Shown in pieces: positions 24,390-32,645 of a stretch of 56,606 nt of DNA. Numbering within the stretch: position 1 is the first letter of the stretch; every line of letters begins with the position of its first letter. The position numbers were made by a program, and so were the translations under genes. The notes beneath the pieces were generated by a model that saw only the letters and a list, made by a program, of their open reading frames with translations, did not search any database and was not told the DNA's origin. The stretch comes from a bacterium (lineage in GTDB: Bacteria; Chloroflexota; Anaerolineae; Caldilineales; Caldilineaceae). The DNA is taken from positions 1 through 56,606 of the forward strand of contig WGMT01000071.1 in NCBI GenBank assembly GCA_016124945.1. Direction: 5' to 3'.

Positions 24390-25652
24390 ATGAATCTCCT
24401 CCTCATCGGTTCCGGCGGGCGCGAACATGCGCTGGCCTGGAAGTTGAGTCAATCGCAACGGGTGGATCGGATTTTCGTTGTCCCCGGCAATGGGGGGACG
24501 GCGACGATGCCCAAGTGTGAGAATGTACACATCGACGTGACGGACGTAGCCGCGCTGCGTCACTTTGCCCACACGCGCGACGTCGCGTTGACAGTGGTCG
24601 GCCCCGAAGCGCCGTTGGTGGCTGGGCTGGTGGATGCGTTTCAAGAAGCGCAGATCCCAATCTTTGGGCCGACACAGGCGGCGGCGCAGTTGGAAGGATC
24701 GAAGGTCTTTTCGAAGCGTTTCATGCAGCGCCACCACATCCCCACCGCCTTCGCCATGACCTTCGATAACTTCGACGAAGCGTGGCCCTACGCCGACGAT
24801 TTGCCCCATCTGCCTGTGATCAAGGCCGACGGACTGGCGGCGGGAAAGGGCGTCGTCCTGCCTCAAAGCCGTATGGAACTCCAGGACGCCCTGCGCGAGA
24901 TGTTGGTGGCGCATCGTTTCGGCGAAGCCAGCACCACCGTCCTGATTGAAGAACGGCTGCACGGCCCCGAAGTCTCAGTGTTGGCCTTCTGCGACGGCAA
25001 AACAGTGCGCATCATGCCCCCGGCCCAGGACCACAAACGGCTGCTTGATGGCGATCATGGGCCCAACACCGGTGGCATGGGCGCGTTTGCGCCGTCGCCG
25101 CTGGCCCCCCCCGAACTGCTGGCAGAAATTGAACGTACCATTTTACAGCCCACCCTCGACGGCATCGCCGCCGAAGGATCGCCCTACGTCGGCATCCTCT
25201 ACGCCGGGATCCTGCTCACCGACGAAGGCCCCATGACGCTCGAATTCAACTGCCGCTTCGGCGACCCCGAAGCGCAGGTGATCCTGCCGCTGCTCGAAAC
25301 CGACCTGCTCGATGTCATCCTCGCCTGTGTGGACGGCAGACTGGACGAGATCGAACTGTCCTGGCGCGACGAGGCCGCCGTGACGGTGGTGATGGCGTCC
25401 GGCGGCTACCCCGATGTCTACGAAACGGGCAAACCGATCCACGGCATCAGCGCTGCCGAGGACGTCGGCTGTATCGTCTTCCACGCTGGCACGGCCGGAT
25501 CGAACAGCCATGCCGTCACCAGTGGCGGGCGTGTCCTGGCGGTGACGGCGCTGGGCGGGTCGCTGACCGAAGCGGCAGAACATGCCTACACCGGCGTCGA
25601 AAAGATTCAGTTCGAGGGTGCAGTTTATCGCCGCGATATTGCGCGAAGATGA
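24390..25652 (+). CDS. purD: Phosphoribosylamine-glycine ligase PurD
   Basis: This is an ATP-grasp GAR synthetase of 420 residues (step 2). MNLLLIGSGGREHALAWKL is the classical N-terminus; VIKADGLAAGKGV, DHKRLLDGDHGPNTGGMGA and LEFNCRFGDPEAQ follow. The start is set by homology, as a frame open 54 bases upstream encodes spacer sequence. Ribosome site is AAGGATCAA, moderately spaced. The stop TGA opens a gaTGATGAGATGATGG word, again a stop inside a repeated unit. Confidence 0.96.
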   Translation: MNLLLIGSGGREHALAWKLSQSQRVDRIFVVPGNGGTATMPKCENVHIDVTDVAALRHFAHTRDVALTVVGPEAPLVAGLVDAFQEAQIPIFGPTQAAAQLEGSKVFSKRFMQRHHIPTAFAMTFDNFDEAWPYADDLPHLPVIKADGLAAGKGVVLPQSRMELQDALREMLVAHRFGEASTTVLIEERLHGPEVSVLAFCDGKTVRIMPPAQDHKRLLDGDHGPNTGGMGAFAPSPLAPPELLAEIERTILQPTLDGIAAEGSPYVGILYAGILLTDEGPMTLEFNCRFGDPEAQVILPLLETDLLDVILACVDGRLDEIELSWRDEAAVTVVMASGGYPDVYETGKPIHGISAAEDVGCIVFHAGTAGSNSHAVTSGGRVLAVTALGGSLTEAAEHAYTGVEKIQFEGAVYRRDIARR

Positions 25653-25667
25653 TGAGATGATGGGATA

Positions 25668-25824
25668 ATTCTGTTGCGAACTCGTTGAGCACGCCCGTCA
25701 CGCTGGTAGCGTGACCTACGACATCAGTAACCGTCCCGTCTGTCGTAGCTGCGGTTACTTGAACATTAAGATTTTAATCAGCGGTTCTCTCCTGGATGGG
25801 AAGCCGTGCGGTTAAAAACCGCAC
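25668..25824. repeat. MITE-like element copy B and a GTGCGGTT hairpin
   Basis: 25668-25758 matches the reverse complement of 12484-12575 with only a few differences. Further on, GTGCGGTT-AAA-AACCGCAC (25806-25824) forms a perfect 8-bp hairpin, related to the CTGCGG...CCGCAG hairpin of copy A. Together these fill most of the spacer before the HMG-CoA reductase gene. Confidence 0.75.
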
Positions 25825-25931
25825 CTACGTCTTGCCAGGTTATTTTCTAAATCATCAACCAACCGCAGAACGTTGAATGCGAGATCGCTCCCTTCTTCCC
25901 AACCGCCGTTGATCCCACAAGGAGGATCCCT

Positions 25932-27473
25932 ATGACCTTCATTCCCACGATGCTGCTCAAGCGCCTCTACACCTTCGGCAGTCTGCAAAACATGGCAGAC
26001 GGGGTGCGCTTCAGCATCAAGAACCGGCTCAGCGACGCCAAGCTGACCAGTTTCCAGCGCGTCGCCATCAACGGGGAGGTGGTGCCGCCGGAGCGGATTG
26101 TCCTTGATTTTGGGGGCGGTGTGCGTATGACGCCTACGCAGCTTAATGCGTCGGGACTGGTTGATTTTCCACTGCGCAAAGAGGTGATGGTGGAGATCAA
26201 GGGCGCGCCGTTGTCTATCGGCAAGCACATCATTGAGATCGGCGTGCAGACGTCGCCCTTCGGCAAGATACACTTCAGTGTCGACGATTCGATCTCCGAG
26301 AAAGCAGATCTGACACGCATCCCCCGCCACAAGGACGACGACTACAGCGAAGAGGCCATCAAGGCGCGTCAATCATTTGTAGAAGAGCGCACCGGCGCTA
26401 AATTGGAGCATGCCGCCCAATACTCGTTCGATCCCCATGAAACACAGGGCAATGTCGAGAATTTTACCGGCGTGGCACAGATTCCGCTTGGGTTCGCCGG
26501 GCCGTTGCAGATCAACGGCGAACACGCGCAGGGAGAGTTCATCATCCCCTTGGCCACCACCGAAGGGACGCTGGTGGCATCCTACAACCGGGGGATGAAA
26601 CTGCTCAATCTGAGCGGCGGCGTCAAAGTGACGGTGGCGGGCGACGCCATGCAGCGCGCGCCCGTCTTCATCTTCGAGGACGCCCGCGGCGCACGCGATT
26701 TCATCAATTGGGTACAGGCCAACATCGCCAAGATCCGCGAAGAGGCCGAAGCCACCTCCAGCGTGGCCAAACTGGATCACATCGATCCCTATCAGTCCAA
26801 CAAATTTGCCTTTTTGCGCTTCAACTACACCACCGGCGACGCCGCCGGGCAGAACATGGTGGGCCGCGCCACCTTCGCCGCCTGCTCGTGGATCATGGAC
26901 AACTACGCCGGCATCCAGCACTTCTACCTGGAATCGAACTTCGCCACAGACAAGAAGGCGTCGCAGGTGAACATTATGCGCACGCGTGGCAAACGTGTCA
27001 CAGCGGAGGCCGTCATCAACCGCGACGTGTTGATCCAGAACATGCGTGTGGCGCCGGAGCAGCTCTTTTACCACTACGGCGTCTCGAACATTGGTTCGAT
27101 CATGGCCGGGGTGAACAACAATGGGCTGCACTCAGCCAACGCCATCACCGCCATCTTCATCGCCACCGGCCAGGATGTGGCCAACGTGGCCGAATCGTCG
27201 GCGGCCATCATCTACTGCGAACTCACCGATGCCAAGGACCTCTACATCTCCATCACCATCCCGTCCTTGATCGTGGCCACCTACGGCGGCGGCACCGGCC
27301 TGCCCACCCAGCGCGAATGTCTGGCCGCCCTGGGCTGTGTGGGCAAGGGGAAGGTCAACAAATTCGCCGAAATCGTAGCCGGCGCGGTGCTGGCGGGGGA
27401 ACTGTCCCTGGCCGCAGCGATTTCGGCGTCGGACTGGGTGTCGAGTCATGAGCAGTATGGGCGGAATCGGTAG
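25932..27473 (+). CDS. Hydroxymethylglutaryl-CoA reductase, class I, with N-terminal extension
   Basis: Makes mevalonate from HMG-CoA with NADPH for isoprenoid synthesis. The 513-residue protein has an N-terminal region of about 125 residues I do not recognise, then the catalytic core. Class I catalytic residues can be placed: E211 in PLATTEGTLVAS, K341 in FATDKKASQVN, D415 in IATGQD and H506 in VSSHEQ. TTGDAAGQNM is the cofactor/substrate motif. No membrane anchor. A strong AAGGAGG precedes the ATG. Mevalonate-pathway use is unusual for bacteria but occurs in some Chloroflexota. It interrupts the purine cluster. Confidence 0.94.
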   Translation: MTFIPTMLLKRLYTFGSLQNMADGVRFSIKNRLSDAKLTSFQRVAINGEVVPPERIVLDFGGGVRMTPTQLNASGLVDFPLRKEVMVEIKGAPLSIGKHIIEIGVQTSPFGKIHFSVDDSISEKADLTRIPRHKDDDYSEEAIKARQSFVEERTGAKLEHAAQYSFDPHETQGNVENFTGVAQIPLGFAGPLQINGEHAQGEFIIPLATTEGTLVASYNRGMKLLNLSGGVKVTVAGDAMQRAPVFIFEDARGARDFINWVQANIAKIREEAEATSSVAKLDHIDPYQSNKFAFLRFNYTTGDAAGQNMVGRATFAACSWIMDNYAGIQHFYLESNFATDKKASQVNIMRTRGKRVTAEAVINRDVLIQNMRVAPEQLFYHYGVSNIGSIMAGVNNNGLHSANAITAIFIATGQDVANVAESSAAIIYCELTDAKDLYISITIPSLIVATYGGGTGLPTQRECLAALGCVGKGKVNKFAEIVAGAVLAGELSLAAAISASDWVSSHEQYGRNR

Positions 27474-27483
27474 AGTAAGATTT

Positions 27484-27690
27484 TTCACCGCAAAGGGCGC
27501 AAAGAGCAGAAAGAGGCAGAAGCAGAGGACACGGATTTCAGGACTGGCAGGATTCAAAAGGCAAATAGATTTTTATTGCAGCCCCGGCAACGTCTTGTTC
27601 TTCTCTCTAAAATCCTGTAATCCGTGTCCTTCTCTATTTTTTTCTTTGCGTCCGCTCTTTGCGGCCTTTTCACCTTTGCGGTGTAACCTT
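27484..27690. repeat. Nested inverted words (caccgcaaaggg / cctttgcggtg; cacggatt / aatccgtg)
   Basis: TTTTCACCGCAAAGGGCGCA (27482 on) is opposed by CTTTGCGGCCTTTTCACCTTTGCGGTG (to about 27686). Inside, GGACACGGATTTCAGGACTG (27527) is opposed by AATCCTGTAATCCGTGTCC (27608-27632). The spacer is thus a nested, mostly symmetric stem of about 200 bp. Confidence 0.75.
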
Positions 27691-27708
27691 TCTGCATAGG
27701 AAATGTGT

Positions 27709-28596
27709 ATGCCTGATCGCATAGACGGCATCCAGCGGCTCACTACCAATCTGTGGATCGGACAGAGCCGCTTTTTCTACACCAATACCGGTATCTTCGC
27801 CGCCGACGGTCACGCCTGCCTCGTGGATCCGAACATGACGCCCGATGAGTTGGCGCGCATCCGCCGTTTTCTGCGCGGGCGCGGGCTGCATGCGTCCTGG
27901 ATCGTGCTGACACACTACCACTGGGATCACATCCTGGGGCCGGAAGCCTTCCCCGAAGCGCGGGTAATCGGCCATGAACTGCTACCCCAACAGTTGACCG
28001 GCAAAAGCGGCGCGGACACACTTACCGCCATCGCCCGCTGGGAAGCAGAAAACCAGATTCCGCGGCTGCAACCGTTCACTGCGCCCGCGCTCAATCGCAT
28101 CGTCGATCCACCTGATCAGCTTGAAGTGGGCACTTTGCGGCTGGATCTAATTGCCACGCCGGGCCATTCGCCTGATCAACTGGCCGTGTACGAACGGTCT
28201 ACCGCCACGCTGTGGGCGTCGGACATTTTGAGCGACGTGGAGATCCCGTTTGTCAGCGACAGCCTGGCCCGCTTCGAAAAGACGCTGGCGCGCCTGGCCG
28301 GGCTGGAGATCGACGTCCTCGTGCCGGGGCATGGCTTCCACTCGCGGGATCGGGAAGCGATCCGCGCCCGCATCGCCGAGGACCGCGCCTACCTGGCCGA
28401 ACTGCGCAACCGTGTGGAAACGTCCATCGCGGCGGGCATGAACATAGACGAAACTGTTGTCCGCTGCGCCGATATGAGCTACCGCAACCCCGAAAATAAC
28501 GCGGTCGAGCACCGCCGTAACGTGGAAAGCGTCTACGCCGAACTGGGCGGCGATGCCGATCCCAATCAAGTCGGCTGGAGCCGAGAATACGAGTGA
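27709..28596 (+). CDS. MBL-fold metallo-hydrolase
   Basis: This is a metallo-beta-lactamase-fold hydrolase of 295 residues. The metal motif LTHYHWDH gives H69-x-H71-x-D73-H74; TPGHSPDQ and the downstream GHGFHSRD supply further His ligands. The ATG at 27709 is preferred over one six bases earlier because AGGA is seven bases away. Glyoxalase II-like or lactonase activity is possible; the substrate is unknown. It lies between HMG-CoA reductase and purM. Confidence 0.88.
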   Translation: MPDRIDGIQRLTTNLWIGQSRFFYTNTGIFAADGHACLVDPNMTPDELARIRRFLRGRGLHASWIVLTHYHWDHILGPEAFPEARVIGHELLPQQLTGKSGADTLTAIARWEAENQIPRLQPFTAPALNRIVDPPDQLEVGTLRLDLIATPGHSPDQLAVYERSTATLWASDILSDVEIPFVSDSLARFEKTLARLAGLEIDVLVPGHGFHSRDREAIRARIAEDRAYLAELRNRVETSIAAGMNIDETVVRCADMSYRNPENNAVEHRRNVESVYAELGGDADPNQVGWSREYE

Positions 28597-28609
28597 GCAA
28601 CACCGCCAA

Positions 28610-28738
28610 CGCCAGCGCCGGTTGAGTAGCCCGGAGCTTGCGCAGGGCGTATCGAAACCAAGCGGGTCTAAACGACAACCCACTCCTTGGTTTCGATACG
28701 GCTTCGCAGACTTGCCTACTCAACCGGCGTCGCTGGCG
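28610..28738. repeat. REP-like imperfect palindrome of about 130 bp
   Basis: Outer arms: 28610-28629 (CGCCAGCGCCGGTTGAGTAG) against 28716-28738 (CTACTCAACCGGCGTCGCTG...). Inner arms: CGTATCGAAACCAAG (28648-28662) against CTTGGTTTCGATACG (28686-28700), a perfect 15-bp stem. The GGTTGAGTAG...TATCGAAACC module resembles a repeat I recall from actinobacterial and other high-GC genomes. It ends just before the purM ribosome site. Confidence 0.88.
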
Positions 28739-28759
28739 TCCTGTCGAAGGAGAAAAAAA

Positions 28760-29767
28760 ATGTCACAATACGCCGCCGCCGGGGTGGACATCGACGCCGC
28801 CACCCGCGCCGTGGACATGATGAAAGATGCCATCCGCCGCACCTACACGCCCTCCGTCCTGGCCGATGTGGGCAGCTTCGGCGGTCTTTTTGCGCTGGAA
28901 AACCTGCCTGATCAGCCTGTGTTGGTGGCGTCTACCGACGGCGTGGGCACCAAGGTGAAGCTGGCGGCGCAGCTCGGGCGCTGGCACGGCATCGGCCACG
29001 ATATCGTCAACCACTGCGTCAACGACATCCTCGTGCAGGGGGCGCGCCCGCTCTTTTTCCTCGACTACATTGCCACGTCGAAGCTGATCCCCGAAGCCGT
29101 GGCCGCCGTGGTGACAGGCATCGCCGAGGCGTGTGAAGCCGTGGGCTGTGCGCTGCTAGGCGGCGAAACCGCCGAAATGCCCGGTGTCTACGCCGAAGGG
29201 GCATTTGATGTGGCGGGGACCATCGTCGGTGTGGTTGGGCGGGGAGCGCTGCTGCCTCGCCCCGATCAGATGGCCGTGGGGGACGTGATCCTCGGCCTCC
29301 CCAGCAGTGGACCACACACTAACGGCTACTCGTTGATCCGCCGTGCGATTGCAGACCGCGACCTGAACGAACAGATCGACGGTGTCTCCCTGGCCGATGC
29401 ACTGCTGGCGCCGCACCGCTGTTACGTGCCGCACATTCAGAAATTGATCGACGTCGGCATCTCTCTGCGGGGGATGGCCCACATCACCGGCGGCGGCTTT
29501 GTAGACAACATCCCGCGTGTCCTGCCGGCTGGGCTGGCGGCGCGCATCGAACGTGAACGCTGGCAGACGCCCGTCCTCTTCGAGAAGCTGGTGGAGTGGA
29601 GCCTAATGTCGGGCGACGAAGCCTACCGTGTCTTCAACATGGGCATCGGCATGGTGGTGATTGTCCCCGCGGAGATGGCGCAGGCCGCGGTCGAGGCTGT
29701 CCCCGAGGCGGTGGTGATTGGGGAACTGTTTGAACGGGGTGGGGATGCGCCGGTGGTGTTGGCGTAG
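28760..29767 (+). CDS. purM: Phosphoribosylformylglycinamidine cyclo-ligase PurM (AIR synthetase)
   Basis: This is the AIR synthetase of 335 residues (step 5), a structural relative of PurL. ASTDGVGTKVKLAAQLG, NHCVNDILVQGARPLFFLDY, GGETAEMPGVY and HITGGGFVDNIPRVLP are all present. The ATG at 28760 with GAAGGAG fixes the start; the frame upstream runs through the palindrome and is not coding. The stop TAG is inside a GCGTAGT heptamer array (29762-29787), as in purQ. Confidence 0.97.
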   Translation: MSQYAAAGVDIDAATRAVDMMKDAIRRTYTPSVLADVGSFGGLFALENLPDQPVLVASTDGVGTKVKLAAQLGRWHGIGHDIVNHCVNDILVQGARPLFFLDYIATSKLIPEAVAAVVTGIAEACEAVGCALLGGETAEMPGVYAEGAFDVAGTIVGVVGRGALLPRPDQMAVGDVILGLPSSGPHTNGYSLIRRAIADRDLNEQIDGVSLADALLAPHRCYVPHIQKLIDVGISLRGMAHITGGGFVDNIPRVLPAGLAARIERERWQTPVLFEKLVEWSLMSGDEAYRVFNMGIGMVVIVPAEMAQAAVEAVPEAVVIGELFERGGDAPVVLA

Positions 29768-29787
29768 TGCGTAGTGCGTAGTGCGTG
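29762..29787 (+). repeat. GCGTAGT heptamer array at the purM stop
   Basis: Three GCGTAGT units and a partial fourth. The purM TAG is in the first. This is the same word as at purQ (19716), but no reverse-complement arm is evident downstream here. Confidence 0.85.
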
Positions 29788-29890
29788 TACCAGTAGACAT
29801 CGTTGATCTTACATGGGCAATTGTGAGCGTTGACGTTGATCTATTGGCGTGAACGCTCCAATGGACGGACGACAGAAAGACAAACCAATC

Positions 29891-30955
29891 ATGCAGACAT
29901 CTCGCCCCACCCCTTACTCATTACTCGTTACTCATTTTGCGCGCCTGCTTATTCCGCTACTGCTTCTCTCCGCCTGCACCCTCCCCACCATCCCCGCCAC
30001 AATGACGGCGACGCCGGTGGTGGATCCATTCGAGCAGAATCAACAGTTGGGGCGGGGGATCAACCTGGGAAATACGTTGGAAGCGCCGCGAGAGGGAGAG
30101 TGGGGGCTGACGATCCGCGATGAATACTTCCCTATCATTGCAAAGGCGGGTTTCGACTCGGTGCGTATCCCCATCCGTTGGAACGCACACGCACAGATGG
30201 AGCCGCCGTACACCATCGATTCGTCCTTTTTTGCGCGGGTGGATCATGTGGTGGCCAAGGCGCTGGACGCTGGGCTGCTGGTGGTGATCAACATCCATCA
30301 CTACGAAGAAATTATGATCGACCCGCCGGCGCACCGGGAACGGATGCTGGCGTTGTGGGATCAAATCGCGTCTCACTACCAGGACGCGCCGCCGGAAGTG
30401 ATCTTCGAGGTGCTCAACGAACCCAACAACAGACTCACCGCCGGCCATTGGAACGAGTTACTGGCCGCCGCGATTGAGGTCATCCGCGTCACGAACCCCA
30501 CACGCAACGTCATGGTAGGGCCGGCCAACTGGTATAACGTCAACTGGCTCGCCGATCTCGAACTGCCCGAAGACGAGCACATCATCGTCTCCGTCCACTA
30601 CTACGATCCCTTCCGCTTCACCCATCAGGGCGCGGAATGGGTTCCTGGCAGCGATCCGTGGCTGGGCAGCACGTGGACGGGCGAAGGTGGGCAGACCGAA
30701 GCCGTGGAACGCGATCTGTCCCTGGCGGCAAGTTGGGGCGAACGCAACAACCGTCCTATCAACCTGGGCGAATTCGGCGCTTACAGCAAAGCCGACATGG
30801 CCTCCCGCGTCCTGTGGACCCATCACGTTGCCCGCACAGCCGAAGAATTGGGCATGAGTTGGGCCTACTGGGAGTTCGCCTCCGGCTTCGGTGCCTACGA
30901 TCCTGTGGCAAAGCAGTGGCGGGCGGAGTTACTTGGCGCGCTGATTCCGGAGTGA
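29891..30955 (+). CDS. Glycoside hydrolase family 5 lipoprotein (cellulase-like)
   Basis: This is a (beta/alpha)8 endo-glycosidase. The acid/base E177 is in FEVLNEPNN and the nucleophile E294 in INLGEFGAY, with GINLGNTLEAP near the start of the fold, typical of GH5. The signal peptide has the lipobox LLSAC with lipid-modified C29, so it is predicted to be anchored outside the membrane. The start at 29891 is the most reasonable; a GTG at 29849 would add 14 residues. Part of the signal peptide is encoded by an attactcgttactcat word. The TGA stop begins a TGATCCG heptamer array. Confidence 0.88.
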   Translation: MQTSRPTPYSLLVTHFARLLIPLLLLSACTLPTIPATMTATPVVDPFEQNQQLGRGINLGNTLEAPREGEWGLTIRDEYFPIIAKAGFDSVRIPIRWNAHAQMEPPYTIDSSFFARVDHVVAKALDAGLLVVINIHHYEEIMIDPPAHRERMLALWDQIASHYQDAPPEVIFEVLNEPNNRLTAGHWNELLAAAIEVIRVTNPTRNVMVGPANWYNVNWLADLELPEDEHIIVSVHYYDPFRFTHQGAEWVPGSDPWLGSTWTGEGGQTEAVERDLSLAASWGERNNRPINLGEFGAYSKADMASRVLWTHHVARTAEELGMSWAYWEFASGFGAYDPVAKQWRAELLGALIPE

Positions 30956-31101
30956 TCCGTGATTCGTGATCCGTGATTCGTGATCCGTGATCCGTGATCC
31001 GTGATCAAATCGGCATTCGCTATTTTCAGATTTTTGCATACCTGCAAACTCACTACTGCGCAACAAGGCAGTCTGCCCACGGATCACGAATCACGAATCA
31101 C
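30953..31101. repeat. Inverted heptamer arrays TGATYCG x7 / CGRATCA x3 between GH5 and purN
   Basis: From the GH5 stop (30953), seven heptamers TGATCCG or TGATTCG run to about 31001. 31080-31101 holds CGGATCA and CGAATCA twice, the exact reverse-complement words, 24 bp before purN. Successive TGA triplets fall in all three frames. Confidence 0.93.
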
Positions 31102-31124
31102 ACCTCCCCCAAAAGGAACCATAC

Positions 31125-31718
31125 ATGATCCCAACCCTCGCCATCCTCATCTCGGGGAATGGCTCGAATTTACAGGCGATTCTCGACGCCGTAGCCAGTG
31201 GACAGCTTGACGCGCGCATCGCCGTAGTTGTCTCAAACCGCAAGGACGCCTTTGGGCTGGTACGGGCGGAACGGGCGGGGATTCCTACACGTTACCACGC
31301 GCTCAAGCCCTACCGCGACCGCGGCCAGGAGCGCACCGACTACGACGCCGATCTGGCCGCCCTCCTCGCCGAGTACGCGCCTGATTGGGTGGTCCTCGCC
31401 GGGTGGATGCACATTTTCAGCCACGAGTTTCTGCGTCACTTCCCCAACCGTATCGTGAACTTGCATCCGGCGTTGCCGGGTCAATTCCCCGGCGCGCACG
31501 CCATCGCCGACGCCTTCGCCGCCTACCACCGCGGTGAAATCGACCACACCGGCATCATGGTGCACCTCGTCCCCGATGAGCGCGTAGACGAAGGTCCTGT
31601 GTTGGCGACGCAAACAGTGCCAATCCTAACCGACGACACGGAAGAGACGTTGGCCGCCCGCATCCACGCCGCCGAGCATGCGTTGCTGGTGGAGACGCTG
31701 AGGGAGATGACAAGGTGA
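31125..31718 (+). CDS. purN: Phosphoribosylglycinamide formyltransferase PurN
   Basis: This is the folate-dependent GAR transformylase of 197 residues (step 3). ILISGNGSNLQAI is the phosphate-binding N-terminus; NLHPALPG contains the catalytic Asn and His, and the conserved Asp is in VPDERVDEGPV. AAAGGA is upstream. The C-terminus EMTR-stop is read from ATGACAAGGTGA, the first unit of a GTGACAAG octamer array. It is the last recognisable purine gene of the cluster. Confidence 0.97.
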   Translation: MIPTLAILISGNGSNLQAILDAVASGQLDARIAVVVSNRKDAFGLVRAERAGIPTRYHALKPYRDRGQERTDYDADLAALLAEYAPDWVVLAGWMHIFSHEFLRHFPNRIVNLHPALPGQFPGAHAIADAFAAYHRGEIDHTGIMVHLVPDERVDEGPVLATQTVPILTDDTEETLAARIHAAEHALLVETLREMTR

Positions 31719-31871
31719 CAAGGTGAGGGGGTGATCGTTTTATTGGTAACATTCTACATAATCGAAGATGATGGGATGATGATCGTTGACAATCATCATC
31801 CCATCATCTCGTTTTACACGATCACCCAGTCACCCAGTCACCTTGTCACCCAGTCACCTTGTCACCCTGTC
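31706..31871. repeat. Symmetric spacer between convergent genes: octamer arms and a perfect 17-bp hairpin
   Basis: The left array is ATGACAAG GTGACAAG GTGAGGGG. The right array is CAGTCACC/TTGTCACC octamers (about 31819-31871). In the centre GATGATGGGATGATGAT (31767-31783) and its exact reverse complement (31792-31808) enclose an 8-base loop. Stops of both purN and the class II aldolase are in the outer arms. Confidence 0.92.
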
Positions 31872-32620
31872 ATTTCACCGACGCGGCGCACGTCGTCTTC
31901 TTGCCCTTCGTACATGATCCCCTGCCCCACACGCCAGGCGATGAGTTTTTCCATTTCTTCGGGGGGGAGCTTCTGCCCGCCGCCCAATTCGTGGACAATT
32001 TTGGTGATCTGGGCGACCTGCTCCAGCTTTTCGAGGCGCAGGTAGGCTTCGAGCGGACTACGCCCGACGGTGACACTGCCATGTCGGCGGAGGACCAGCG
32101 CATCGCAGCGTTTGATCAATTCGGTGATCACCGCCGCGCCCTCTGCGCTCGACGGGGTGGCGTAGTCGCTGGTGGGGATGACGCCCAGGCCCAAGACCAC
32201 ATCAGGCAGGTAGCAGGGAGCAATCTCCATGTTGACGATGCTCAACGCCACGGCGTAGGTGGGATGGGCGTGGACAACGGCAGTGATGTCGGGGCGCTGC
32301 TTGTACGCTTCGAGGTGGAGCAACATTTCACTGCTGGGGCGCAGATTTTTGTTCGCTTCGGTACGTGGGCCGACTGGCTCCACATTCCAGTCAATAACGA
32401 TCAACTGATCGGCTTCGAGCTTGCCCTTGCTGAAGCCCGACGGCGTGCAGAGGAAGCGGTCGTCGCCCAGACGCACGCTGACATTGCCGTCGGCAGAGCC
32501 CACGAGCCCACGTTGCCACATCTTGTGACAGACCTCGATGATCTCGGCGCGCCATTCGTCTTCGCTGCGGACGATGGGCGCTTTCTTCTCAACTTTGTAA
32601 CGGATCGGTGCAGTGGTCAT
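31862..32620 (-). CDS. Class II aldolase/adducin-family protein (fuculose-phosphate aldolase-like)
   Basis: This is a 252-residue zinc aldolase-fold protein. VVHAHPTYAVA contains the two metal His residues; the glycine-rich GLVGSADGNVSVRLGDD is the phosphate loop, and RHGSVTVG carries another ligand. Substrates of this family include L-fuculose-1-phosphate, rhamnulose-1-phosphate and ribulose-5-phosphate; which one is unclear. AAAGGAG lies before the ATG. The stop is inside the octamer array shared with purN. It may be co-transcribed with the deacetylase gene upstream (25-bp gap). Confidence 0.87.
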   Translation of the reverse strand: MTTAPIRYKVEKKAPIVRSEDEWRAEIIEVCHKMWQRGLVGSADGNVSVRLGDDRFLCTPSGFSKGKLEADQLIVIDWNVEPVGPRTEANKNLRPSSEMLLHLEAYKQRPDITAVVHAHPTYAVALSIVNMEIAPCYLPDVVLGLGVIPTSDYATPSSAEGAAVITELIKRCDALVLRRHGSVTVGRSPLEAYLRLEKLEQVAQITKIVHELGGGQKLPPEEMEKLIAWRVGQGIMYEGQEDDVRRVGEMTG

Positions 32621-32645
32621 GCCAAAACTCCTTTGGGGGTGGATG

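Noticed and set aside
29819..29832. lac-operator-like half site AATTGTGAGCG before the GH5 gene
   Set aside because: The second half is not symmetric and no LacI-type regulator is nearby; probably chance.
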